From DATAYA01 sp963754235 (GTDB taxonomy: Bacteria > Pseudomonadota > Alphaproteobacteria > Acetobacterales > Acetobacteraceae): a stretch of DNA of 64,000 nucleotides. Below the pieces are notes generated by a model. It did no database searches. It saw only the letters and a list, made by a program, of their open reading frames with translations, and was not told where the DNA came from. Below are positions 32,513 to 40,689 of the stretch, piece after piece. The translations under genes were made by a program, and so were the position numbers. Every line of letters starts with the position of its first letter. Positions within the stretch are counted from its first letter, which is position 1. The stretch spans positions 1 to 64,000 of the forward strand of contig CAVWFK010000036.1 of assembly GCA_963754235.1 (NCBI GenBank), in the 5' to 3' direction.

Positions 32513-33020
32513 CGACCAGCCTGCGCCCGCCCTGCTCGATCGTGCCGTCGTTCATGATCGTGTCGCGCGGCAGGCCCTCGGGCAGCTTGACGGTGCGCGC
32601 CAGACGCGCGGCGACCGCAACCGCCTCGTCGCGCCCGCGCGCGGCCATGCGGCGTGCCAGCACGTCCGGCGGCGCGGTGACCTCCACCACGTGCAGCGGA
32701 TAGCGCGAGCCGGCCTCGGCCAGCACGGTGCGCGACACGCTGGCGACGACGATCTTCCCCTCCGCCAGCCGCAGCCCGATCTCGGCGGGCACGCCGTACA
32801 TCAGCCCGTGCGCACGCCAGGAGAGGGCGAAGGCGCCGGCATTCTGCCGCGTCACGAACGTCTTCTCGTCGATCGTCTCGTGGTCCTCGCCCTCCAGCGG
32901 CGGGCGGGTCACGGCGCGGCGGACGAAATAGAACCGCTCCTGCGCGCCAAGCGCCGTCCGGGCGGCATTGATCAGCGTGTCCTTGCCCGAGCCGGAAGGC
33001 CCGACCACCGCCACCAGCAT
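32472..33020 (-). CDS. phnN: Ribose 1,5-bisphosphate phosphokinase PhnN
   Basis: Converts ribose 1,5-bisphosphate to PRPP, the final salvage step of C-P lyase metabolism. The 182-residue guanylate-kinase-like chain has the P-loop VGPSGSGKDT at 6-15, a RRAVTRPP base-contact segment near 34 and a C-terminal EQGGRRLVAILNR helix. GAGGAGG lies 6 nt before the ATG. It is convergent with the DUF1045 gene. Confidence 0.92.
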   Translation of the reverse strand: MLVAVVGPSGSGKDTLINAARTALGAQERFYFVRRAVTRPPLEGEDHETIDEKTFVTRQNAGAFALSWRAHGLMYGVPAEIGLRLAEGKIVVASVSRTVLAEAGSRYPLHVVEVTAPPDVLARRMAARGRDEAVAVAARLARTVKLPEGLPRDTIMNDGTIEQGGRRLVAILNRLAAAALPA

Positions 33021-33089
33021 CCCGCCTCCTCTTATTGACGCGGCGAAGCTTGCGCGTAGCCTGTTGCTCGCGCAACGGGAGCACACGCG

Positions 33090-34868
33090 ATGTTCACTAC
33101 CCGTCCGGAAATTGCCGGCACCTTCGGCGTCGTCGCCAGCACGCACTGGATCGCGAGCCAGACCGGCATGGCGGTGCTGGAACGCGGCGGCAACGCATTC
33201 GACGCCGCGGTGGCGACGGCGTTCGTGCTGCAGGTCGCCGAGCCGCACCTGAACGGGCCGGGCGGCGACGCGCCGATCATCATCCACGACGCCCGCGCGG
33301 GCGAGCAGCGGGTGATCTGCGGCCAGGGCGTCGCCCCGGAGGCGGCGACGATCAGGCACTTCGAGGAACTCGGCCTCGACCTCGTGCCCGGCACCGGACT
33401 GCTGCCGGCCGTGGTGCCCGGCGCGTTCGACGCCTGGTGCCTGCTGCTGCGCGACTGGGGCAGTTGGGAACTGGCCGACGTGCTGGCGTACGCGATCGGC
33501 TACGCGCGGCGGGGCATTCACATCGTCGCGCGCATCTCCGCCACCATCGAGGGCGTGCGCCCGCTGTTCGAGGCGGAATGGAAGTCGAGCCGCGACGTGT
33601 TTCTTCCCGGCGGCGCGGTGCCCGCACCGGGGAGCCTGTTCGCGCGCCCGGCGCTGGCCGACACCTGGGAACGCCTCTGCCGCGAGGCCGTGGGCGGCTC
33701 GCGCGAGGCCCGGATCGATGCGGCGCGCGACGCCTGGAATCGCGGCTTCGTCGCCGAGGCGATCGGGCGCTTCTACCAGGGCACCGAAGTGCTCGACACC
33801 TCGGGCCGCCGCCATCGCGGGCTGCTCGCGGCCGACGACCTCGCGCGCTGGCACGCGACGGTGGAAGCGCCGCTGGCGTACCAATACGGCGCGCACACGG
33901 TGCTGAAATGCGGGCCGTGGAGCCAGGGGCCGGTGTTCTTGCAGCAACTGGCGCTGCTGCGCGGCTGCGATCTGGGCGGCATGGACCCGGTCGGCGCCGA
34001 GTTCGTCCACACCATCGTCGAATGCGCCAAGCTCGCCTATGCCGATCGCGAGGCCTATTACGGCGACCCCGATTTCGTGCGCGTGCCGATGGAGGCGCTG
34101 CTGTCGGCGGAATACAACGACACGCGGCGTGCGCTTGTTGGCGCGAAGGCATCGCTGGCGCTGCGCCCCGGCAAGCTTCCCGGCTTCGATCCCTGGGTCG
34201 ATCACGAAGCGGCGTCGCGCGCCGACTACGCGACGCGCGCGGCCGGAGCGGGCGAGCCGACCATTGCGCGCCTGGGCTTGATGGGCGCTGATACCTGCCA
34301 CCTCGACGTGATCGACCGGCACGGCAACATGGTGAGTGCGACACCCTCGGGCGGGTGGCTGCATTCCTCGCCGGTGGTGCCGGAGCTTGGTTTCTGCATC
34401 ACCACGCGCGGGCAGATGTTCTGGCTGCGCGACGGCGTGCCGAGCAGCCTCGCGCCGCGCAAGCGGCCGCGCACCACGCTCACGCCCAGCATGGCGCTGC
34501 GCGACGGCGTGCCGTGGATGGCGTTCGGCACGCCGGGCGGCGACCAGCAGGATCAGTGGTCGCTCGTTTTCTTTGCCCGCATGGTGCATCACAATATGAC
34601 GATCCAGCAGGCGATCGACGCGCCGAGCTTCCATTCCGAGCACTGGCCGAGCAGTTTTTGGCCGCGCGCCGCCTATCCCGGCAAGCTGGTGCTGGAAGCG
34701 CGCTTTCCGCGCACCGTGGTCGAGGAGTTGCGCGCGCGCGGCCATCGCGCCGAGCTGGGTGAGGAGTGGTCCGAAGGGCGCCTGTCGGCCGCGCGCACCG
34801 AGCCGGACGGCCAGATGTTCGCCGGCGCCAACGCCCGCGGGATGCAGGGCTACGCGGTGGGGCGGTGA
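33090..34868 (+). CDS. Gamma-glutamyltransferase-family Ntn hydrolase
   Basis: A 592-residue proenzyme-type protein of the gamma-glutamyltranspeptidase family. The self-cleavage nucleophile is Thr402 in GADTCHLDV, where most members have DTTH. The downstream GNMVSATPSGGW and the conserved ERGGNAFDAAVATAF near 33 are present. No signal peptide is seen, so a cytoplasmic acylase or amidase role is possible instead of glutathione cleavage. A GGGAG site precedes the ATG. It is divergent from phnN with a 69-bp gap. Confidence 0.85.
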   Translation: MFTTRPEIAGTFGVVASTHWIASQTGMAVLERGGNAFDAAVATAFVLQVAEPHLNGPGGDAPIIIHDARAGEQRVICGQGVAPEAATIRHFEELGLDLVPGTGLLPAVVPGAFDAWCLLLRDWGSWELADVLAYAIGYARRGIHIVARISATIEGVRPLFEAEWKSSRDVFLPGGAVPAPGSLFARPALADTWERLCREAVGGSREARIDAARDAWNRGFVAEAIGRFYQGTEVLDTSGRRHRGLLAADDLARWHATVEAPLAYQYGAHTVLKCGPWSQGPVFLQQLALLRGCDLGGMDPVGAEFVHTIVECAKLAYADREAYYGDPDFVRVPMEALLSAEYNDTRRALVGAKASLALRPGKLPGFDPWVDHEAASRADYATRAAGAGEPTIARLGLMGADTCHLDVIDRHGNMVSATPSGGWLHSSPVVPELGFCITTRGQMFWLRDGVPSSLAPRKRPRTTLTPSMALRDGVPWMAFGTPGGDQQDQWSLVFFARMVHHNMTIQQAIDAPSFHSEHWPSSFWPRAAYPGKLVLEARFPRTVVEELRARGHRAELGEEWSEGRLSAARTEPDGQMFAGANARGMQGYAVGR

Positions 34869-34922
34869 TGGGCCTCGTGCCTCGGATGGCAGCAATGCGG
34901 CGTTTTGGCATGGGAAAAGATC

Positions 34923-35214
34923 GTGAAGCCCTCAGCCGCCCTTGACCTCAAGCGAGTCGCCGTACGCGAAGCTGCGAGCCGGTTTCGTGTCGCGAATCCG
35001 CGCGTATTCGGCTCGGGTACTGCACGGAACCGACACGGACGGTGGCGATCTCGATCTGTTGGTGGATGCGTTGCCGGGAGCGACCCTGTTCGATCTTGGT
35101 GGCCTGCAAGTCGAGCTCGAAGAATTGCTGGGCGTTTCCGTCGATCTGGTGACGCCGGGGGATTTGCCGGTCAAATTCCGCGATCAAGTTCTTGCGGAGG
35201 CGAGGCCGGTGTGA
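34923..35214 (+). pseudogene. MntA-type nucleotidyltransferase antitoxin, frameshifted
   Basis: The first 30 residues, from a GTG at 34923 (VKPSAALDLKRVAV ... PRVFGS), are in one frame. The rest, LHGTDTDGGDLDLLVD ... LAEARPV, is in another. Removing one G from GGG at 35015-35017 rejoins them into a normal minimal nucleotidyltransferase with GS...DLD motif. In HepT/MntA modules this protein inactivates the toxin by adding AMP to its tyrosine. As written the antitoxin is broken; a sequencing error is possible. Confidence 0.75.
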
Positions 35215-35217
35215 AGC

Positions 35218-35592
35218 ATGAACCGCCTGCCCGACTACCTCGCCCACATCCAGCAAGCGGCGTCGGACGCGTGCAGCTTTGTCGAGGGACTGCATAAGGA
35301 AGAGTTCTTCGCCGACAAGCGCACGCAAAAGGCTGTCGTCATGAGCCTGGTCATTGTGGGCGAGGCCGCGACGAAGGTAATGGCTCGTTATCCCGAATTC
35401 GTAGCGAGGCACTCCGAAGTACCATGGCGTAGCATGCGCGGGATGCGCAACCGCGTTGCGCACGGCTACTTCGACATCGACCTCGAGGTGGTTTGGGACA
35501 CGGTGCAGACCGCTGCGCCCGAGCTGCTCGATCGTCTGGCTGCCATTCGTCATGACGCCGAGTCCCATATTGAAAGTAGGGGCTACGAGTGA
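35218..35592 (+). CDS. HepT-type HEPN ribonuclease toxin (DUF86)
   Basis: A 124-residue HEPN-domain protein. The RNase motif RX4H appears as Arg77-NRVA-His82, and Tyr84 in HGYF is the residue normally AMPylated by MntA. The chain is complete. It starts 3 nt after the mntA stop. With the partner frameshifted, the toxin would lack its cognate inhibitor unless the frame is corrected or a homologue acts in trans. Confidence 0.87.
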   Translation: MNRLPDYLAHIQQAASDACSFVEGLHKEEFFADKRTQKAVVMSLVIVGEAATKVMARYPEFVARHSEVPWRSMRGMRNRVAHGYFDIDLEVVWDTVQTAAPELLDRLAAIRHDAESHIESRGYE

Positions 35593-35644
35593 GCACGCGC
35601 CCCACCCTGCCGTTGTGGCTGCACCCGAACCGGCTGGTCGCGCG

Positions 35645-37420
35645 CTACCGCTTCGGCTTCTCCGCCGCGATCCGCCCTGGCAGCGGATGCCCGGGCGGCG
35701 GCATCCGCCTCGGCTTGGGCGCAGGCCGCGCCGGCGCCTTGCCGGCACGCAACTGCGCGATCGTGATCCGCGACGTGATCTGCTCGGGATCCGTCGCCAG
35801 CTCGATCACCGCCGGCCGGCCGCTCGCGACCGCGCGGGCGAAGGCAGGCGCAAACTCCGCCGTCTCGGTCACGCTCTCGCCGTGGCCCCCGAACGCCTCG
35901 ATGAGCCGGCCAAAATCGGGGTTGGTGAGCGAGGTGCCGGAGACGCGGCCGGGATAGTCGCGCTCCTGGTGCATCCGGATCGTGCCGTACATCTGGTTGT
36001 TGAACACCAGCACGATCGGCGCCACGCCGTGATGAAAGGCGGTTGCGATCTCCTGCCCGGTCATCAGGAAGCCGCCGTCGCCGACGAAGCAGACCACCTG
36101 CCGGTGCGGATACGCGATCTTCGCTCCTACCGCCGCCGGCACGCCGTAGCCCATCGCCCCGTTGCACGGCCCGATGTAGCGCTGATGCTCGGAGAAGTGC
36201 ATGAACCGCGTCGCCCAGGTGGCGAAATTGCCCGCATCCGTCGTAAAGATCGCATCCGGTGCCGCCATCTCCTCGAGCGTGCGCAAGCATCGCGCCACGT
36301 TCAGCTTGCCCTCGTACTCCGGCACCGCATGTTCGGCCTCGCGCAGCGCCCGCAGATCGGCGGTCCACTCCGCCCACACTGGCGGCGCGTCGGGTGCCCA
36401 GTCGCGCACCGCCGCCGCAAACGCATCGAGATCGGTCGGGATGCCGAGCGCCACGCGGAACACGCGCCCGATCTCGGCACCATCCGGATAGACATGAATG
36501 ATCGGGGTTTCGCCCGCGAGATCGAACAGCGTGTAGCCCTGCGTCACCGCCTCCGGCAGCCGCGAGCCGATCGCGAGCACCAGATCGGCCTCGCGCACGC
36601 GCTCGACCAGCGCGGGGTCGCAACCGACACCGAGATCGCCCACGAAATTCTCGGCGGTGCCGTCATAGAGCGCCTGGCGCCGGAAGCCGACCGCGACCGG
36701 CAACTGCCAGGCGCGCAGGAACGCGGCGATACCGGCGCGCGCCGCCGCACTCCACACCGATCCGCCGAGCATCGCGAGCGGCCGTTGCGCGCGGCCCAGC
36801 ATCGCGCGCATCCGCGCCAGCGCCGCCGGATCGGGATGCGGGCGGGCGACGTCGCAGGGACGCAAATCCGGCACCTCGACCACGTCGCGCTGCATTTCCT
36901 CCGACAACGCAATCACCACCGGGCCGGGCCGTCCGGTGGTCGCGACGTCGGCCGCGTGGGCCACCATCTCGGGGATGCGGCGCGCGTCATCGATCTGTGT
37001 GACCCACTTCGCGAGCGGGCCGAACATCCGGCGGTAGTCGATCTCCTGGAAGCTGTCGCGGTCGGTCTCCTCGAACGGGATCTGGCCCACGAACAGCAGC
37101 AGCGGCGTTGAATCCTGGGCCGCGATGTGCACGCCGATCGCGCCGTGGCAGGCGCCGGGTCCGCGCGTGACCATCGCCGCGGCGGGCCGGCCCGAGAGCT
37201 TGCCGAACGCTTCTGCCATGTTCACGGCACCCGCCTCGAAACGGCACGTCACCAGCTTCAGCCGGTCGCGCACCGCGTAGAGGCCGTCGAGCACGTCGAG
37301 ATAGCTCTCGCCCGGCACCGCGAACACGTGGTCGATCCCTTGCGCCACCAGCGCATCGGCCAAAGCGCGTCCGCCGGTGCGCGGCTGCGTGCGCAGCTTG
37401 CGGGCCTGCGCGAGTTCCAT
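35645..37420 (-). CDS. Thiamine-pyrophosphate-dependent enzyme, acetolactate synthase-like
   Basis: A 591-residue three-domain TPP enzyme. The N-terminal Pyr domain has HVFAVPGESY near 31 and the catalytic Glu in CRFEAGAVNMAEA near 62. The central domain follows, and the C-terminal PP domain has the GDGGFLMTGQE metal motif near 432 with NNQMYGTI near 460. The tail is rich in Pro and basic residues. The exact reaction is unknown; acetolactate synthase and benzoylformate/oxalyl-type decarboxylases share this pattern, and no small regulatory subunit lies beside it. Confidence 0.82.
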   Translation of the reverse strand: MELAQARKLRTQPRTGGRALADALVAQGIDHVFAVPGESYLDVLDGLYAVRDRLKLVTCRFEAGAVNMAEAFGKLSGRPAAAMVTRGPGACHGAIGVHIAAQDSTPLLLFVGQIPFEETDRDSFQEIDYRRMFGPLAKWVTQIDDARRIPEMVAHAADVATTGRPGPVVIALSEEMQRDVVEVPDLRPCDVARPHPDPAALARMRAMLGRAQRPLAMLGGSVWSAAARAGIAAFLRAWQLPVAVGFRRQALYDGTAENFVGDLGVGCDPALVERVREADLVLAIGSRLPEAVTQGYTLFDLAGETPIIHVYPDGAEIGRVFRVALGIPTDLDAFAAAVRDWAPDAPPVWAEWTADLRALREAEHAVPEYEGKLNVARCLRTLEEMAAPDAIFTTDAGNFATWATRFMHFSEHQRYIGPCNGAMGYGVPAAVGAKIAYPHRQVVCFVGDGGFLMTGQEIATAFHHGVAPIVLVFNNQMYGTIRMHQERDYPGRVSGTSLTNPDFGRLIEAFGGHGESVTETAEFAPAFARAVASGRPAVIELATDPEQITSRITIAQLRAGKAPARPAPKPRRMPPPGHPLPGRIAAEKPKR

Positions 37421-37485
37421 GTCTGTCTCCCCGATCGCGCGCGCAGCTTACGCAGCGATGGGCGAGACCGAAAGGGCGGGTGGCC

Positions 37486-38358
37486 TCAGGCCTGCGCGGG
37501 CGTGGCTCGGAATGCGCCCGCCATCTCGGCAAGAAACCGGTTCATCGTGATCGGCTTGCGGCCGAGCAGTCGCTCGAGCAGGTCGTCAACCTCGCCCCCC
37601 TTGCCGCCCGTGTAGTACTCCTGCAGTTCGAGCAGTGCGGCAACCAGCCACTCCGGCATTCCCTGATCGCGCATCGCCTGCCGCTGCGCTTCCTCGGGGA
37701 TGTCCACATAGCGGGCCGCGACCCCCGTCTGGCGGGTGATTTTCTCCGCAATTTCCGTGCAGGTCAGTGCCTCCGGCCCGTTCAGTTCATAGGTCTCGCC
37801 GTAATGTCCGCTGCCGCGCAGCGCGTCCGCCGCCACCTTGGCGATGTCGCGCACGTCCAGATAGCTGATCCGCGCATTCCCCATCGCGACGTAGAACGCA
37901 CCCTGCGCGCGGACGCTCGGCGCATAGTAGGCGACGACATTCTGCATGAAGCTGTTGGGCCGCAGGATGCAATGCGCCATCGACCGCGCGGCCCTCAGCC
38001 TGTCCTCGACCTGCCGGTGCCAGCTCGGGAACGACTTGCCGTAATCTCCCGCGCCCAGGGCCGAATTGAGCACGATCCGCTGCACGCCGGCCGCTTCACT
38101 CGCGCTGATCACGTTGCTTTCCAGTGCCACCAGCTCCGGGACTGGCGAGCACACCAGATAGACGCTCACGATGCCGCGCAGCGCGGCCGCAAGGCTGGCC
38201 GGGTCCGCGAAATCGGCGATGACCGTCTCCGTCCCGCTCGGTGCCTTCGCCGCCTCCGCGGCGGAGCGGTACAGGGCGCGATGTGGCGCGCCGCTCTGTG
38301 CTACTTCCGCCAGCACCGCGCCGCCCACGGTGCCACTCGCTCCGGTGACCAGAATCAT
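37486..38358 (-). CDS. NmrA/NAD(P)-binding atypical SDR
   Basis: A 290-residue Rossmann protein. The nucleotide motif TGASGTVG is at 6-13, with LNSALGAGDYG near 108 and ILRPNSFMQNV near 140 in the substrate region. It lacks the YxxxK dyad and so resembles NmrA or quinone-reductase (QorB) proteins that sense or reduce. The ATG at 38356-38358 gives the motif at the normal distance. It is divergent from the methyltransferase gene. Confidence 0.8.
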   Translation of the reverse strand: MILVTGASGTVGGAVLAEVAQSGAPHRALYRSAAEAAKAPSGTETVIADFADPASLAAALRGIVSVYLVCSPVPELVALESNVISASEAAGVQRIVLNSALGAGDYGKSFPSWHRQVEDRLRAARSMAHCILRPNSFMQNVVAYYAPSVRAQGAFYVAMGNARISYLDVRDIAKVAADALRGSGHYGETYELNGPEALTCTEIAEKITRQTGVAARYVDIPEEAQRQAMRDQGMPEWLVAALLELQEYYTGGKGGEVDDLLERLLGRKPITMNRFLAEMAGAFRATPAQA

Positions 38359-38557
38359 GGTGACTGTCCCCGCAATCGGCGCCCGGCGGACCCCGCCGAA
38401 CGGCCTGATGTCCCCCTGCGCCGGATGCTCTCTCGCGCCGACCGGAAGAACGTACAACTTGACGACCGGCGGTAGCCAGCCGGCCGTTTGCCCGGCGGCG
38501 GCTTGCGCGCACGCACCGGCTGGGCTTCCCTCGGCGTGCGGCGAAGCGGAAGGGCGG

Positions 38558-39295
38558 ATGGGGCTGATCTTTCTCGGCGATGACCGGATCGCGATCGGCG
38601 ATATGACGCTGCGCTACACCCCCTCCGGCGCGGGCGGCACGCCGGATGCGCCGGTGCTGGTCAAGGATCGCGCCTTCATCGAGACCTATCAGGAGCTGCT
38701 CGCACCGCACGCGCCGCGGCGGATGCTCGAATTCGGCATCGGCGAGGGCGGCAGCGCGCTGTTCCACACCGAGCTCTTTGGCCTCGATCGGTTCGTGGGC
38801 GTGGATATATCCGAACCCTCCCCCGGCTTCGAGGAGCTGCTGGCGCGACGGCACCTGCGCGCGCGCATCCGCCCGTACTGGACCACATCGCAGGACGATG
38901 CCGCGCGGCTGCGCATGATCGTCATGCGCGAGTTCCCCGACGGGTTGCCGGACGTGGTGATCGACGACGCCTCGCATCTCTACGGCCCGTCCCGCCGCAG
39001 CTTCGAGATCGCGTTTCCGTTCCTGCGCAAGGGCGGCCTCTACATCATCGAGGACTGGGCCTGGGCGCACTGGGTGCACACGCAGAGCCCGGACAGCGGC
39101 TGGGACCGCGAGCTGGCGCTGACCAACCTCATTTTCGAGCTGGTGATGCTGCTGCCCTCGACCGATCTGGTGCGGCGGGTCGAAGTGCGGCAAGGTCTGG
39201 TGCTGATCGAGAAGTCGGACGCGGATTTCGACTGGGCGCGATTCCGGCTGGATGATCTGATCCGCAGCCGGGGAAGGCGGCCGAGCCCGATATGA
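38558..39295 (+). CDS. Class I SAM-dependent methyltransferase-like protein
   Basis: A 245-residue protein with motif I RMLEFGIGEGGSALF near 56, an acidic residue after the second strand (GVDISEPSPGF) and VVIDDASH near 134. This layout resembles methyltransferases of the cephalosporin-hydroxylase/rhamnosyl type. The ATG at 38558 follows GGAAGGG closely. The substrate is unknown. Confidence 0.72.
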   Translation: MGLIFLGDDRIAIGDMTLRYTPSGAGGTPDAPVLVKDRAFIETYQELLAPHAPRRMLEFGIGEGGSALFHTELFGLDRFVGVDISEPSPGFEELLARRHLRARIRPYWTTSQDDAARLRMIVMREFPDGLPDVVIDDASHLYGPSRRSFEIAFPFLRKGGLYIIEDWAWAHWVHTQSPDSGWDRELALTNLIFELVMLLPSTDLVRRVEVRQGLVLIEKSDADFDWARFRLDDLIRSRGRRPSPI

Positions 39296-39341
39296 CATCA
39301 ACGGCCCTTGATCCCTTGGCAGTGCCGCGGTTGCCCCCATC

Positions 39342-39420
39342 GTCATGCTCGGAAGGCCGAGCATCCACGACTTTGCGGCCGCGCGAAAGACGTGGATGGT
39401 CGGCCTTCGCCGACCATGAC
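39342..39420. repeat. Family A palindromic repeat, short form (79 bp)
   Basis: GTCATGCTCGG ... CCGACCATGAC with the CATCCACG/CGTGGATG inner arms but without the GGAGCCTGTCCTCG insertion found in the 117-bp copies. It lies between the methyltransferase and AsnC-domain genes. Confidence 0.8.
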
Positions 39421-39454
39421 GGGTTGGTAACGGTCATCACCTAAGGCAGCCGCT

Positions 39455-39709
39455 ATGAGAGCGATCTTCATTCAAATCAAATGCGAAATGGGTCACGCGT
39501 ATCGCGTGGCCACCCTCGCGCGCGACACGATCGAGGAACTCTCCGAGATCTACTCGACCTCGGGCCAGTACGACCTGCTCGGCAAGTTCTATCTCGAACC
39601 CGAGCAGGACACCGGGCTGTTCGTCACCGAGAAGGTGCAGACGCTGCCGGGCGTGAAGGACACCTACACGCTGATCACCTTCAACGCCTTCACCGCCCCG
39701 GCGGGCTAG
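39455..39709 (+). CDS. Stand-alone Lrp/AsnC ligand-binding (RAM) domain protein
   Basis: An 84-residue protein matching the C-terminal effector domain of Lrp/AsnC regulators, without a DNA-binding domain. AIFIQIKCEMGHAYRVA opens the domain, and KVQTLPGVKDTYTLITFNAF closes it. Such proteins form rings and may bind amino acids or modulate full-length Lrp. It is flanked on both sides by palindromic repeats. Confidence 0.85.
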   Translation: MRAIFIQIKCEMGHAYRVATLARDTIEELSEIYSTSGQYDLLGKFYLEPEQDTGLFVTEKVQTLPGVKDTYTLITFNAFTAPAG

Positions 39710-39731
39710 TATCCCGTTTCCGAAATTCCCC

Positions 39732-39816
39732 GTCATTGCGAGGAGCGGAGCGACGAAGCAATCCAGTGCGGTGCCGCGCGCAAGGCCCTGGATTGCTTCG
39801 CTTCGCTCGCAATGAC
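39732..39816. repeat. Family B palindromic repeat
   Basis: Starts GTCATTGCGAGGAGCGGAG and ends CTCGCAATGAC, with inner arms GAAGCAATCCAG and CTGGATTGCTTC. It is an 85-bp hairpin-forming element, the cleanest of the three family B copies. Confidence 0.8.
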
Positions 39817-39885
39817 GGGAATTGTCACGTCAACGAATTTCTGAACCAGGACACCAGCCGCCTCTCTCGCTCCTCGCGGTGATCC

Positions 39886-39914
39886 TTGACCGGACGCAGC
39901 GGTGGTGTTAGAGT
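39886..39914 (+). promoter_or_regulatory. Sigma-70-like promoter for the DUF5681 gene
   Basis: TTGACC (39886-39891) and TAGAGT (39909-39914) with a 17-bp spacer. The start codon lies 45 bp further on. A very similar GTTAGAGTTTG element recurs at 55325-55330. Confidence 0.45.
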
Positions 39915-39958
39915 TCCTAACGGAAACCGCACCCGCGGTCACGTTCAAGGAGCGACAC

Positions 39959-40642
39959 ATGAGAAGCGAGGATGGGCAATTCGTGGCCGGCGCCAGCGGC
40001 AACCCTGGCGGGCGGCCGCGGGCGGTGCAGCAGGCGCGCGACCTGATCGAGGCGCTGGCCCCGGAACTGGTGATGACGCTGATGGAGATCGTGCGGGACC
40101 GCAAAGTGCCGGCCCGGGCGCGCGTCGCGGCGGCGATGGGGCTGCTCGACCGCCGCTACGGGCGACCGAAACAGCAGGTGAAGTGGGCGGACGGACTGAT
40201 CCTGCCGCTGCCCGACGACCAAGAGCGGGACGACGAAGAGCGGGGCGACGAAGAACCGGAGGAGCCCTGCCCGCCGGAGCCGCCCGCCGAGCCGGCCGCC
40301 GATGACGCTGCCCATGTCGACGCGGCGCCGGATGGCGATGAGCCTGCGGCCGAGCCGGTCGCGGCAGCCGCGGCCGAGCCGGACCCGGCCGTGACAAGCG
40401 ACGCGGCGGTGAAGCAGCCGGGCCGGCCGGACGAGGCGCCGCCGCGACCGTCCGACGAGCCGGCACCATCTCACCTCGCAGGTGGCGGATCATGGCGGTT
40501 CGGGATGGACCACGGAGCACGGTCCCCCCACGCCGGCCCCAACCCTGTTCTGAGGCGCCGCTTTCCCCACCCGGCGGTGGGGTCGCCAACTCCTGTTCTG
40601 AGGTGCGGCTTGATCCACCCCTGTCCTGAGGTGCGGCCCTGA
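39959..40642 (+). CDS. DUF5681 domain protein with long acidic/proline-rich tail
   Basis: A 227-residue protein. The N-terminal DUF5681 segment is visible as FVAGASGNPGGRP (8-20) and AAMGLLDRRYGRPKQ near 60. The remainder is low-complexity Ala/Asp/Glu/Pro sequence. DUF5681 proteins are often near phage terminases, but no phage gene is near. AGGAG is 7 nt before the ATG. The last 40 residues are encoded by short DNA repeats (CCTGTTCTGAGG), so the true C-terminus may have been altered by repeat insertion. Confidence 0.7.
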   Translation: MRSEDGQFVAGASGNPGGRPRAVQQARDLIEALAPELVMTLMEIVRDRKVPARARVAAAMGLLDRRYGRPKQQVKWADGLILPLPDDQERDDEERGDEEPEEPCPPEPPAEPAADDAAHVDAAPDGDEPAAEPVAAAAAEPDPAVTSDAAVKQPGRPDEAPPRPSDEPAPSHLAGGGSWRFGMDHGARSPHAGPNPVLRRRFPHPAVGSPTPVLRCGLIHPCPEVRP

Positions 40643-40665
40643 TCCGCCCCTGTTCTGAGGCGCGG
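40544..40665 (+). repeat. Four dispersed copies of CCTGTTCTGAGGYGCGG
   Basis: Copies begin near 40544, 40592, 40620 and 40649 and are 10-32 bp apart; one has CCTGTCC instead of CCTGTTC and the first ends CGCC. They overlap the 3' end of the DUF5681 gene and the gap before the CNNM gene. Spacing is irregular and there is no cas gene, so this is not CRISPR. Confidence 0.7.
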
Positions 40666-40689
40666 AGCAGCGCGATGAGGGCCGGCGGA

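Noticed and set aside
32472..34895. An 800-residue open frame on the minus strand running from phnN through the gamma-glutamyltransferase locus
   Set aside because: Only the last 182 residues (PhnN) are protein-like; the rest is antisense to the transferase.
35593..35644. Small reading frame after hepT (PLWLHPNRLVARYRFGF)
   Set aside because: Runs into sequence antisense to the TPP enzyme and has no start signal; too short to support.
39959..40642. Prophage remnant suggested by the DUF5681 domain
   Set aside because: No terminase, portal, capsid, integrase or att-like repeats are nearby.
40544..40665. Possible CRISPR array
   Set aside because: Units are 17 bp with irregular 10-32 bp gaps, partly coding, and no cas genes are in the window.
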